From: Fratercula arctica
Taxonomy: Eukaryota; Chordata; Aves; Charadriiformes; Alcidae
Length of the DNA: 64,000 nucleotides
NCBI GenBank assembly: GCA_947846985.1
Contig: CANTUZ010000002.1
Location: 15,014,087 to 15,078,086 of the forward strand
Reading direction: 5' to 3'
Shown here in pieces: positions 46,400 through 57,365 of the stretch; positions within the stretch are counted from its first letter, which is position 1; every line of letters starts with the position of its first letter. The position numbers and the translations under genes are program-made. A model generated the notes under the pieces. That model worked only from the letters and a program-made list of their open reading frames with translations, ran no database searches and was not told the DNA's origin.

Positions 46400-49300
46400 C
46401 TTTGCAAATTTACCCTAAATTGACTAGCGTGGTAATTCCTGGACAGCATGCAGTGGGGAAGTGACTGCTTCTGTAAACACAAGGGACTGTTGGTTCTCAA
46501 ATGTTTCCATGCTGCATTCAACAAAGAACAAACATTCAAAGAAACATTTTATTCCCTACATCACAGGAGGACAGGAAATAAAGACAGACGCTCAGAATTC
46601 CGCTCCATAGGGGATTCCAGTTCCAGATATGCCATTTAGGGAAAACAAAACTCTGTTAATGATCCCTGATACTGTCATATTCGTGACCTGCCGAGCCTAA
46701 AGAATCTTATCCACTGGTACCACGTAGGAACTGAGGCAGCAAATAAGGGTAATTCCTTAGTTCCTGTACTAAAATGGGTTGAGAAATGCAAAAGATTTGA
46801 TTCCAGTATTCTCTTCAAAATTGCTCCTCCTGAAAAACTATTTTTAGTTCATCACAAGGAGTCTTATTTGTTTTCTGCTAAAAAATTTTATTCATTTGCT
46901 TCCCTCTACTCTCATAAAACTTCTCTCATTCTTTCATTATTATATAGCTAAAGGTTTCATTACTAGGTAGCTAAAGGTAGCTCACATTCTATTATCTTTG
47001 TATACTAGCTTGAACAGTTGTATTCCTGTCTGAATAAAAGAGGGCAGATCTTGTTTGCATTATGTATTTCCCAAAGCAGAGCACGCAAGTTAAAGAAACA
47101 CACGGTCTGTGGGACAGCAGAATATCAGCATATGCAGGTGCTGTTCATTCATGAGTTGAGAGGGATGGAGACAGTTGATGGAAAAATTTGGAAAAATGTT
47201 AGAAGTCATGATGGAAACAAAAATTATGTCCTTCCTTCTAACTGAGCAGTTATTTTTAGATTTTCAGAGCTACCTTTCGTTTTCTGTTCTATAAAAACAC
47301 AACCATATCTCTCCTTGTCTTTTCCTTCACCTCCAGTAACAACACAGACAAAAGCAGTTTCACAGCTGTTTCATTCCTCTGGCTTTATGTTTTCCAAGCG
47401 TTCAACAGCAGCTGGATTTTTCAGATCTGGCAGTTGGAGGGGCACAATAGTGTTCAAGCCTGCAAAAGTCCTACTGGCATGGTGATGGCAAACATCTATA
47501 TGCCTATAGTGTCACAGGAATATGTGTCTATCCATCTGTGTAAAATCAAAGTTCAAAAGAAGATTGTGGCTTTGCAAATCCGAGCTGGAAGTGACCATAG
47601 CAGCCATCCAGTTCAGTATGAGCCATGGAAAATAGTTTGTCAAAATAGTTCCTGGTACAAAATTTTGCTGAGAAGAAAGTAGTACTTGAAAGTCAACGGC
47701 AGAGCTGGTATAAATCAGCACAGATTCACGAACGCTTGCTGTCCTGCAAACTTCCCATCAGCCCTGTAGCTGACTCAAAGCTCATGCCAAATGACTATGA
47801 AAAAATCCACCCAAATATCATTGTCAGCCTCACCATATCAACTTTCTGTTTGAAACCATCCTTCTAATCAAATCTCAGTCCCAGCTAACTCTAGCACACA
47901 AGGCTTTTAAAAGCTTCCTCTTCAAGAAATAAAGAACTTGAAGACTGAGGGGTCAAGCAGGCAGAATTAACTCATGAAAATGCGCTCTTTTGCTCTGAAA
48001 TTATGGGAAAAGAAGTAGATTTCATTTCATTATTGGAAACAGATTTTAAGGCTTTTAAAATTATATTTTCAAGTATATGCATTTTTGTTTCCATATGTAC
48101 TTTTTAATTTGTTGCTAGGCAGCACCCAGGCATTTCAGACAAAAATCAAGTCAGCACCTACTTTCTCTGAGGAAGTCTGGATCTCCATTTTCTGTCTCCA
48201 GTGTCTTTGTCTCTTTGCTGTGACACAGAAAGAACACGAAGGAAAGAAAGATGTCTGAGTGAGGTGGATATTCATGATTTTCATGTGCATTTCTTACCAT
48301 TCCACAGGACTTACCAGAACTTTTCAATCACCCTAACCTGCTTCCACTTCAAATTCATTCTTCTGGTTGCCAGTAAAACCAGTGATTAAGAACTAAAAGG
48401 CAGTAGAAAAGGAGAAAAAAAAAAACAACCACATTCAATATGAAAAAGAAAAGGATTGCTGCATAGCTTGTAGTATGCAAATATTCTTTTCTTCTGAGGA
48501 AAGAAGGGAGGATATGAAATTGATGACATCTCCCCATCTTTTAACATACAACTCGTCTGATTCAGAGCAAGGACATGTTTTACACAAAGTGATCCAGATG
48601 TGCTCTTCTACTGTATGTGTAAATGTTGTTGTTGCCAATGACCCTGCTCCTCAATAGGTAATCTGATAAAAGTCAATTTGGAAACAGTGCTATTCTTGGA
48701 GAGGCAGTACTGTAAACAACAAACACGACCGAATCCAATATTCCACATTACTTATTTTAAGAGAGCAGTTTCAATTTTGTTATTTCCCGAATGCAGGATC
48801 CTTAACGCCAAATTTTCCTGAAGAAAGCATCAGAGGAGTTTTTATATTATTTTTTTCTTTCTTTCAGGAGACCTTTTTTTCAGTTACTTATGCAACATCA
48901 ACATCACTTCCATAAATCTCATTTTATATAGAGCTCGTTGAGCATTTCTGAACTGTGTCGGGTACTTTCCAGTACCCTTGGTATGAACCAGCAAATGCAT
49001 ATGAGGTGACAAGAAGAACATCACAAAACATCATAAACCTGTTGTACAAATGCAACAACAAAGGAAAGCAGAGAGGAGCAAAGCTAAGCTATTCTGTTCA
49101 CATTATTCTTTCTGGTAAGTTGTCATTATGTTGCTGTTTATATTATGCCAGTTTCTAAGAGTCCCAGTATGAATCTGGCCCATCTCTTGGGTGCACCATT
49201 AAGACAGGTGAAGCCATAAACCCCAAAAGAAAGGGTTAGAACAGTGCGATAAAACATACAGATGTAGAAACCACAGACACTGGGAAGCATAAAAGTTACG

Positions 49301-50140
49301 GCTAAGCATGCATCATTACTAGCCTGTTGCACACTTTATAGAGCTCCACACTCTGCAATTCAGCCCAATAAATTAATTGTTTCAACAGGAAGCCCCAATT
49401 TCCCCTTATACCAGATTTTCTAGTCCTTCAATATTTTCGGAGTTAGAATACAGAGTTCAGGTACACTGGAATGAATAAAAAAAGCTGATAAAGGACAGTC
49501 CTATATGTCATCGGCTTCCTTCCATACTCCTCATTCAGTCTTTTTTTTTGAGCCTGGGGGAAGATCAGCAGGTATCTATTTCTACCCTGTATTATCTAAG
49601 GATTCTCATTTTCATCTTCCCATTTGAAAGGTAAGTAATACTTCTGTATCACTTAACTCCTCTATTAGCACTGAATCTCCTGAGCCCCTTTAAAGTGGAT
49701 TCTCAGATTAAAATCAGCTGTCCTCACAGTCTCTTCATTCAAAATGGACTGAAAAGCACTGAGAGGGAACTGTATGTTGGATAATTATCCTGATATCTCA
49801 GCACAGTGAAAGGATACACACATCTCTCTCATGTCTGTGTCATTCTAGGGGGTTAGTAGTTCAAGACTGCTCACTCTGATTCAGATACTAAAAGCAAACC
49901 TTTCCCCCACTTGCTGTTTTTTAAAAATACTAAAAAAAAAAAATCACTGTATTTTTATTAGGATAGTATCACTGGGAAAAATATATAGAAACAAAAAGAA
50001 TTCATCCACCGATCAAAGTACTACTCCTTTTGAAAGAATACTCCCTGTATGCCAAGCATCTTCCTTCCCCGAAGAAAACTCTCCAGCTGATACTGGAATG
50101 ACCGGTACAAACCCCTGCAGTCACTTCTGCTGACAAACTG
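46400..50140. other. Unique AT-rich non-coding DNA, no gene
   Basis: Nearly 4 kb without a supported gene or a recognisable transposon; frames are all below 85 codons and overlap on both strands. Confidence 0.5.
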
Positions 50141-50200
50141 GTGAGTGTGTGTGTCTGTGTTTAAGTGCATGTACACACGTGTCTGTGTGTGTGCGTGCAT
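50141..50200. repeat. Degenerate TG/CA dinucleotide repeat
   Basis: Two TG-rich runs (GTGTGTGTGTCTGTGT and GTGTCTGTGTGTGTGCGTGC) separated by a CATGTACACACG stretch. Imperfect, so probably little polymorphic. Confidence 0.7.
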
Positions 50201-50272
50201 ACTCAGGCACTTCAATGTCACTTTCCATTCTGAACTTTACAGTGCAAGAATGAATATTGTGGATATTTAGTC

Positions 50273-50296
50273 ACTTGGATTTCTATAAATCCAAGT
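50273..50296. other. Perfect 10-bp inverted repeat with 4-base loop
   Basis: ACTTGGATTT (50273-50282) and AAATCCAAGT (50287-50296) are exact complements around CTAT. It is a compact hairpin or cruciform candidate with no following T-tract and no linked gene. Confidence 0.7.
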
Positions 50297-50723
50297 TGGT
50301 TGCCACTGTCAGCAAGCCCTTTTACTGCCCTTCATCTGGCCCATAATGTTTAGCCAAGTGTATTAATTTTAATGGCAAGCTTCATTATGATCAGCTTTTT
50401 ACTTAGAGCCCTCATTCCTCGATTCATACAGTTAAAAAAGACATTCTCGTTATTTCTTTATTTTTCCTAGCTGTTTCTAGTGTTCATGCAAAGAACAATT
50501 AGCAAGAAAAACATGAAAATGTGTTTCCAAGAGGTTGAAAAACATAAGTATGAAAATCATCTACTTAGTTGAAAGTAGTCTTTGAAAACATGTAATTAGT
50601 TGCTATACCTAAACAATTAGCGCGCTATATTGAAAGAGTCATTCTTCAGCCATGCTCTGATCTCTTGAGAACCTGCCCTCTGACTTCTGAACACCTGGGG
50701 CCACAGAGTATGCAGAAAACCCA

Positions 50724-50769
50724 GTGACATCAAGTGATGTCACCCCAGTGACACCAGAAGTGACATCAA
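50724..50769. promoter_or_regulatory. Cluster of CRE/AP-1-like TGACATCA motifs in a palindrome
   Basis: GTGACATCA-AG-TGATGTCAC (50724-50743) is a perfect 9-bp inverted repeat. A further GTGACACCA and GTGACATCA follow within 25 bases. TGACATCA is one base away from the CRE and AP-1/ATF consensus sites, and four such half-palindromes in 46 bases is unusual for this AT-rich DNA. Any binding by bZIP factors is inference. Confidence 0.3.
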
Positions 50770-52747
50770 CCTAGAACATATTTTGTTTAACTGTCTGCAA
50801 GCGAGAGGACTCCTGAATTTCAGCTGTCCTCAGCTGACTAATTGATGAACAAAGTCTATACTAATTTCAAATGTCCTCTCTCTTCTTTGTCAAGACTTAC
50901 TACACTTTTCTCGTGTAAGAAACACGCCTAAACCTGGCCACAGAAGACTGACACACACAGAAATTAGTTTACCGATGTTTTGTTCCTTGTGGTGGAAAAC
51001 TCACACTGCTTGCCCGTAGAGCTGGGTTACAGTTAATGAATACTTTCTCACCACCTGATCAGCAGCAGGTACAAGAGAAACAGGCTCCCTACCACCTTCT
51101 TCCTCTTTATTTCTTCCCTCCTTCCCCATTGCCTCCCCATATCTATTGTCACAAGGACCTGAGTAGTTTCCAAAAAACAAGCTCAGAAGTCTCCAGCAGG
51201 AACTGACCTCAAGCATGGGTGAGAGCTTGAGCTCCCAAGGACCCACTGATCTGCAACGCCTCTGCAGCTGGGGATGCTGGGGACCTTACCTTGTATCATC
51301 AGCAGACAGGCCAGCCAGCCACCCGACAGCTGGCTTTGAATACGGTGGTAGAAAAGCCTTCTGACTTGTAGAAATATAAACTTAGTTAACTCTTCATGGG
51401 CTGGGATTAGCAATAAAGATACACTGAGATGCATTTCTAAACACCACTGCTCCAAATTTCCAGACCAAATGCCTCCAGTCAAAGCCATTGGCACCTGGAA
51501 GCTACATATATTTTAAAAAGGTAATTTGGAAAGCAGGACGGAATTTCTACAGCCAGCCACAAAACAGATATAGTGTGACATTAACCCATCCTTGAACTAT
51601 TTATTTTTTAAATTTATTTCATTCTTCACAGGATATATCCCCTTTCAAAAGTGAAGAGTTCAGCCTATTATAAAACTATGAAAGTATTTTATCTCTTCCC
51701 TAGTAAGACTACCACAAAGTACCATATGCCATGTGTGGTAATTGTTTTAATACACAGAGACTTGTCAACCAGAAATTCACGTAAAATATTTTAAATTCAT
51801 CGATTTATAAATTTCAGAAAAGAACAAGAATTAAGGATAAAAACAAGTGGTCATTATTGTCAATAGATTCAAATCTTCCACCATGGATTGACATAAACTT
51901 TTACTACAGCTATGCTGATCCCTCACCAAGGACTTAGAAAATCTCTTCCTTTTCAGTTCCTGGAGGCTTTCAGTAGCATCATGAAAACTCCAAAACAAGG
52001 ACTTTTGTATCTACTTTGTAAAAGCTTGTTTGGCAAGCATCTTTCAGTAGCAGGAAATAACTGTTAGCTGATAGCAGATAATCAAAACGCCTAGTGTTCT
52101 GGTCACAGAAATTACTATGGTATTCATCAGGTAGGAGAAAAAGAACTCATTTGTGTTAGTAACTATGCCAAAAACAGTTGATACTGTAAAGTCTGAAGGA
52201 GCACACACTGTATGCATAGCTTTTATTTTCCTGGAAAAGTTACAATCAGATAAAATATATTCATTGGCTTTAAATCTCAGAGAAACCTATCCAAGACAGT
52301 CATTGTAAATCTATCATTCAGTGATGTCTGCTATATTTTACTGAGCCTTTGATTTTCATTTCTATATACAGCTTCAGGTGGAGACATTTTGGCTAGCATT
52401 AGTGCGATAACATTAATAGCCTTCTTGCACCATTTTTGACTGCCTAACAAAGTAATTTATTACTTAACTTCAGGAAGTTATAACACAGAGAACAAACTTG
52501 TAGGTTACAATCCATTATAGCTTTGTACAAGTGTTTGGATTTCTCAGATCATGGGCTGAGTATCCAAAGCAAGAAAAAAGACAACAACCCATCTGCTTGA
52601 AACAGGAGATCTTTTATCATTAGAATGAGGTTGAAATTTCCAGCACTGGCATCACGGATCATTGCTTTCCTCACACATTTCAATCCAAAAATATAATAGA
52701 TACGATATGGTAGGAAGATAAACCAGAAAGGAACTTCCCTGACTGAC
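50770..52747. other. Unique non-coding DNA, no gene
   Basis: Includes overlapping minus-strand frames (81 and 103 codons, 51001-51494) without a recognisable domain. No repeat recognised. Confidence 0.5.
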
Positions 52748-52895
52748 ACCCATAGTAATAAAATGATAAATAATAATGCACTGAGCGTGTTGACAGATTC
52801 CTGTAATATTTAGTGCCCTGTACCCATAGTAATAAACTGATAAATAATAATGCACTGAGCATGTTGACAGATTCCTTTAATACTCAGTGCCCTGT
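52748..52895 (+). repeat. 74-bp tandem duplication, two copies
   Basis: Copy one is 52748-52821 and copy two 52822-52895, joined head to tail. Both start ACCCATAGTAATAAA and end GTGCCCTGT. I count five differences in 74 positions (about 93 percent identity), so the duplication is fairly old or has diverged freely. The minus-strand frames here are repeats of the same short peptide pattern and are not genes. Confidence 0.92.
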
Positions 52896-53461
52896 ATGCT
52901 ACCTTCAGCACAGAAGTGAGCCAAAAGCTATGAGGTACATTGTATTGGTAGCCAAGTATTTATGTCCTGTGCTGCTGATGGAACTTTTGAGCTGCCTCCA
53001 CCACTTTGAGACAAGCTTTGACAGATGCAAGCCACAGCTGTACACAGAAGTGCTGCTACTGAGCTTGGAAATTTTTCTAACACAGATTCTGCCAGCTTCA
53101 AAAAAACAAGGTTCATTTATGGAGAAAGCAAGCCATCTGTGCCGTGCAACACACTGGGGCTGATCTGTAAAGTTTCCTTCCATCAGCTACCTCAGTATTC
53201 TACAAGCTGTAAACTAGTCTCTAGAAAGACTAACCTCCGTGTCGGGGTTATGGCTCCAAGCTTTGTAAGAGAAAGAAAGAGTCCTTCCACTGCAAACTCT
53301 CATGTTTTGCAATTGCTAATTTAAGACTCTCCTGGGTATCCTGCAGTAATTCTTCCATCCCATATTTGCCTAATTTAGCACTCCTGACTTAAGCAAATGT
53401 TCGATTCTACTCCCCATAGGAGTTCTGCCTGAGAAAAGAGGCCTGACTAGGTCCCAGCAGG

Positions 53462-53483
53462 AAAAAAAAAAAAAAAAAAAAAA
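53462..53483 (+). repeat. A22 homopolymer tract
   Basis: Uninterrupted A run with no recognisable retrosequence upstream. Confidence 0.85.
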
Positions 53484-55583
53484 CCCTAGCAATAAGGTAA
53501 ATCCAACTATGGTGGAAAGGCTACATTCCTTTTACACTAAAACTAAATCAGCTGAAAACTACTTTAGTGTGCATTGCACTTGAGGGGGTTTCATGTGCAA
53601 ACTTGAAAAGCTGCCTGACAGTGGTCAGAAATATGTTTTGAGACATCAGCTCTATGAAGTAACAGAATTATGTGAAATTGTGGCTGGAACAGCAAAGCAG
53701 ATAAGAATACCCTTGAACTTGGCTAACTTCTGAAGTAGTTATTCATTCCAAACAATCCCAGCTGGTTTTACTGCTCCAAAACTATTGTAAAATGTATATT
53801 TTGAAAAGCCTTCAATTAGGGAAAAATTACAACTAGACAATGGGTTTTACATTTCAAGAAGTTTAAATCTTCTGGTGGTGCTCCTGGTCTCTCCAATGAA
53901 GAAATCCTCAGCGTATTTATATCTAAGAGAGAAGATAATAATGGAACTGCCAAATCTTAAGTTCATTTTTAGTTACTCAACAGTTTTCAAAGCTCATTTT
54001 ACTAGGACACATGTTTAAAAAAAAATTCAAAAGAAATCTAAGGAAAATTAATTGTATTTTAATTAATGTAGTTCTGCCTCTTCAAGACAGCTACAGTGTA
54101 GATAAAAGTTATGGATTTATTTTCTAATTATAAGATTGAAGACAGAATTTTTGTCAGTTCTGCAGAAACATTTAAAAGTTTAAGCAAACAGAATTTCAGT
54201 GAAATATTCACTTTTTATTACACTCTAATATCTCAACAGGTTATAAGCAGACAACAAATACAGCCTCTGCCAAAAAAAACCTTAAAAGCCACAAAGTCAC
54301 ATTTCAAATCTAACAACAGTATCCTTCGCAGGGAACGGTTCCTGTAATAGCCTCAAACATCAGCCAGTTGGCACAGGCTGTAACACTATGCAGTGGCTTA
54401 TTTTACACAATTTTGAATGAAATGACAGCACACTCAGACTCCCTGACTCTGAGTGATTACTTGTGGGCTCAGGTTAAGGCTGTCTGGTCCTCTAATAACT
54501 ACCAAGAGCTTACAAAGGGCTAGGAAATTATTTCTTACAGCTTGTGTTGCCATTAACTCCATCTCAGGATATAAGACAGTAATATTGAGGCAAAATAAAG
54601 CTAGTTGAGATGGATCATGCAGAAGAAAAAGCCCTGGAGAAACCAAGAAGGAAAAACGTTTAGGCTAAATTTAAATTTTGTTGCCATTTAAATCAACTCC
54701 TCTGAGCAAAACACTCACTAGGACATTGATATCAAGTAGAAGAAAGTTCAGAACAAGCTCACAGTATATTCCAATATTAGTCGTTTATATGCTTAGAGAT
54801 TAGACTAGGAAAATTAATTTAAAGTCCCCTCTTTTAAAAAAGAAATGGAGTGAATATTGGAGGGCCTATAAAGCCCCTGATTGCCACATCTACGGTTAAG
54901 CTGGTTGCAGTGGTACAGGTGTGAGAGAAACGTTTGTTTTGGGGGTTGTTGCGTTGGGGTTTTTTTTCCCAAACACTTTCTTTTTTTAACCGAATAAGAT
55001 GACTTTTAAAAAGCAACCCTTTTAAAGAGTACATCTTGGTTACAACTAACTGTTTATCAGTGAAGTCTGTAGAGTCCAGAAGGAAACGCCATTGAAGAGT
55101 AAGAGACTGCAGAAGTGGCTAGCACGTGAGAGGTGCAGGCTTTTTCCACAGACTCACTCAGTTTGCACTTTTGTTCCCCTGCTTTTCTAGTGTATTTACC
55201 AAAAAGCTTTTTGGAGCAGCCATTTTGTTCTTATAAATCCTGAGGAAAATGACAGATGCTCACTCAAGCTTTCTCCAAGGCTTTGCTTTCCTCTCTTCTC
55301 ATTGTCTTTCTTAATTTAAAATACATATTTGTCATGAGAAGGTGTATCAACAGCTCATGCAACAGATCTGAACTCCATGGCAAATGCTTTTTATCATAGC
55401 ACTAAAGGCATTTGTCCCAGGTTAAGGAGGTAATGGATGTCTCTGTTGGATCCATATAATGGAAATCCCTCCAGGAACAAATGGAAGGCAGGTGACCACC
55501 ACTCCAACTGTTTGTCATAGGCCATAACTATTCAAGGAAAGAAGATAAACCAAGAAATCTCTTCCTTCACAAACTTCTCCCAG

Positions 55584-55606
55584 GAAAAAAAAAAAAAAAA
55601 AAAAAA
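55584..55606 (+). repeat. A23 homopolymer tract
   Basis: Uninterrupted A run of about 23 residues, again without a recognisable retrosequence upstream. Confidence 0.85.
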
Positions 55607-57052
55607 AGACTGTCTATTGCCTTCAGATAGGAGCAAAGATCTGGCTTAAGATAGGCAAAATGCTGCCTATTACCCTCACCAGGAACAATGAATGTTCAAA
55701 ACCACCTACATGTCTATAGTCATTATCTACACAGTATCAAATGATGAAACACCGATTTTTTGCATGTTCTTTTCTCAGGGAACCAGGAAATCTGACTCAG
55801 TAAATTGCTCTTCAATTAAATCGGTCAAAATCACAACCACTGAGTGTTAAATGAGAGAGCTGGCTAGGATCTTCTCCATATTTTATTGGCCTTTCCTTGC
55901 CTTTCCTTGCAATTTCCACCGCCACCCTTTTCATTCTTGTATAAAAATCTGTGACAATGAAGCCCCACCTAAATTCATATTTTTGCCTGCTTATCTTTTC
56001 TGGTTTTAAGCAAACTTTCCACAGCAACAAGGTTTTAATACTGCCAGTCTTTCTGAGGACGGGTGCTGTGACAGGAGGGTAGGTAATGAGTTGGCTGCAA
56101 GCCCACCCTGTCCGGGTGGCGAGAGGCAGAAATGCTAAGCAAACATACGCCCCGCAGTGTGATGAACAGGAATACATGATCTAAAGATAAGCTCAGCCAG
56201 TCAAGCATGCAGGCACTTGGGGTTGCAGGATTTGTTCAGCTGGGGTCAGAATCATGTCCTTCTTCAAAAGTACTCAAATGTCAATCCACTGAGAACAGAC
56301 TAATAAAGAGCATCAGAGAGTGACCTGCCTGTGTAAGAATACAAAAGTGCAGAATTTCTCATAGGCATAGAGACAACTCATTTATTAAAACAGAACTATC
56401 ACAATTACCTGCCAAGACATCCAAATCGTTCCTTTCTGAAGGGGTCTCACACCTCTTCACACATACAGAAAGAGTCATTTTAAATAATGCTTCCAGTAGC
56501 TCTTGGAGATTCACCATACCACCCGTCCTCTGGCATGACAAAGCATCAGTTGCCTGAGGCTGCATCCTCTGCTTTTTATCCCAAACTTGCAATACTACCG
56601 TGGCTCCTTGTAATTCTCCTCTATCAATAGCGTGGAAGTGCAGAGACAGAGTATCCAAACAGCAAGACCATAAAGGACATTAGTATCAAGGAACATATTT
56701 ATATAGTGATTCTAATGTGCAAGTCTTGGATATGGGACAAAGTTATATCACCTGTTCCGTGGTGACTGGCCCTATGTGTCTTCTTAAAACAGAAGAAATT
56801 ATGAAGTTTACTATAGGTCCCAACATGTTATGCTCAACTAAAACACCTGGCATATGCTAGAGGTTTTGACTGTACAGAGTGTTTAGGCTGCAGCATCCTC
56901 ACCTGATGTACTGGAGTTTGTTAAGCCATTTTAACTTCATCATGAGCCTTAAAACCTTGGGTCCAGATCATGTTGTGAAGAAAGCTGTTCTCTTACAGTG
57001 TTTAATACTGTACTCATAAAGACCTTGTATTGGCACATTTAAAAGCTGTGGA

Positions 57053-57365
57053 CTTAAAGCTGGGGAGGGGCTGTTTGCAAGGGCATGTAGCGATAGGATG
57101 AGGGGCAATGGTTTTAAACTAGAGCAGGGAAGATTTAGATTAGACATTAGGAAGAAGTTCTTTACAATGAGGGTGGTGAAACACTGGAACAGGTTGCCCA
57201 GAGAGGTGGTAGATGCCCCATCCCTGGAGACATTCAAGGCCAGGCTTGATGAGGCTCTGAGCAACCTGATCTAGTTGAAGATGTCCCTGCTTACTGCAGG
57301 GGGGTTGGACTAAATGACCTTTAAAGATCCCTTCCAACCCAACACATTCTATGATTCTATGATTT
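57053..57365 (+). mobile_element. CR1 LINE 3' fragment, plus strand
   Basis: A 5'-truncated CR1 of about 310 bases, the least diverged of the three recognisable CR1 copies by eye. It starts at AAAGCTGGGGAGGGGCTGTT, passes through GATTTAGATTAGACATTAGG, GGAACAGGTTGCCCAGAGAG and GGGGGGTTGGACTAAATGAC, and ends CATTCTATGATTCTATGATT with two clean ATTCTATG octamers. It contains the last ORF2 stretch and the 3' UTR only. The minus-strand frames overlapping it are shadows. Confidence 0.95.

Larger units (their letters stand above)
52896..57052. other. Unique non-coding DNA with two A-tracts, no supported gene
   Basis: A-tracts lie at 53462-53483 and 55584-55606. Frames of 116 (52813-53163, plus), 99 (53025-53324, plus), 121 (55812-56177, minus) and 99 (56359-56658, minus) codons occur, most opposed by others. 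None has a family resemblance I can name. A CTTTCCTTGC 12-bp duplication sits near 55890-55915. Confidence 0.45.

Noticed and set aside
52813..53324. 116- and 99-codon plus-strand frames after the tandem duplication
   Set aside because: The first starts inside the duplicated repeat, both are opposed by a 92-codon minus-strand frame, and none has recognisable features.
55812..56177. 121-codon minus-strand frame
   Set aside because: No domain or hydrophobic pattern consistent with a protein family, and no supporting splice sites. Treated as chance.
56359..56658. 99-codon minus-strand frame with a protein-like look
   Set aside because: Composition is plausible, but I find no motif, no flanking splice signals and no link to a known family. 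It is within chance expectation.
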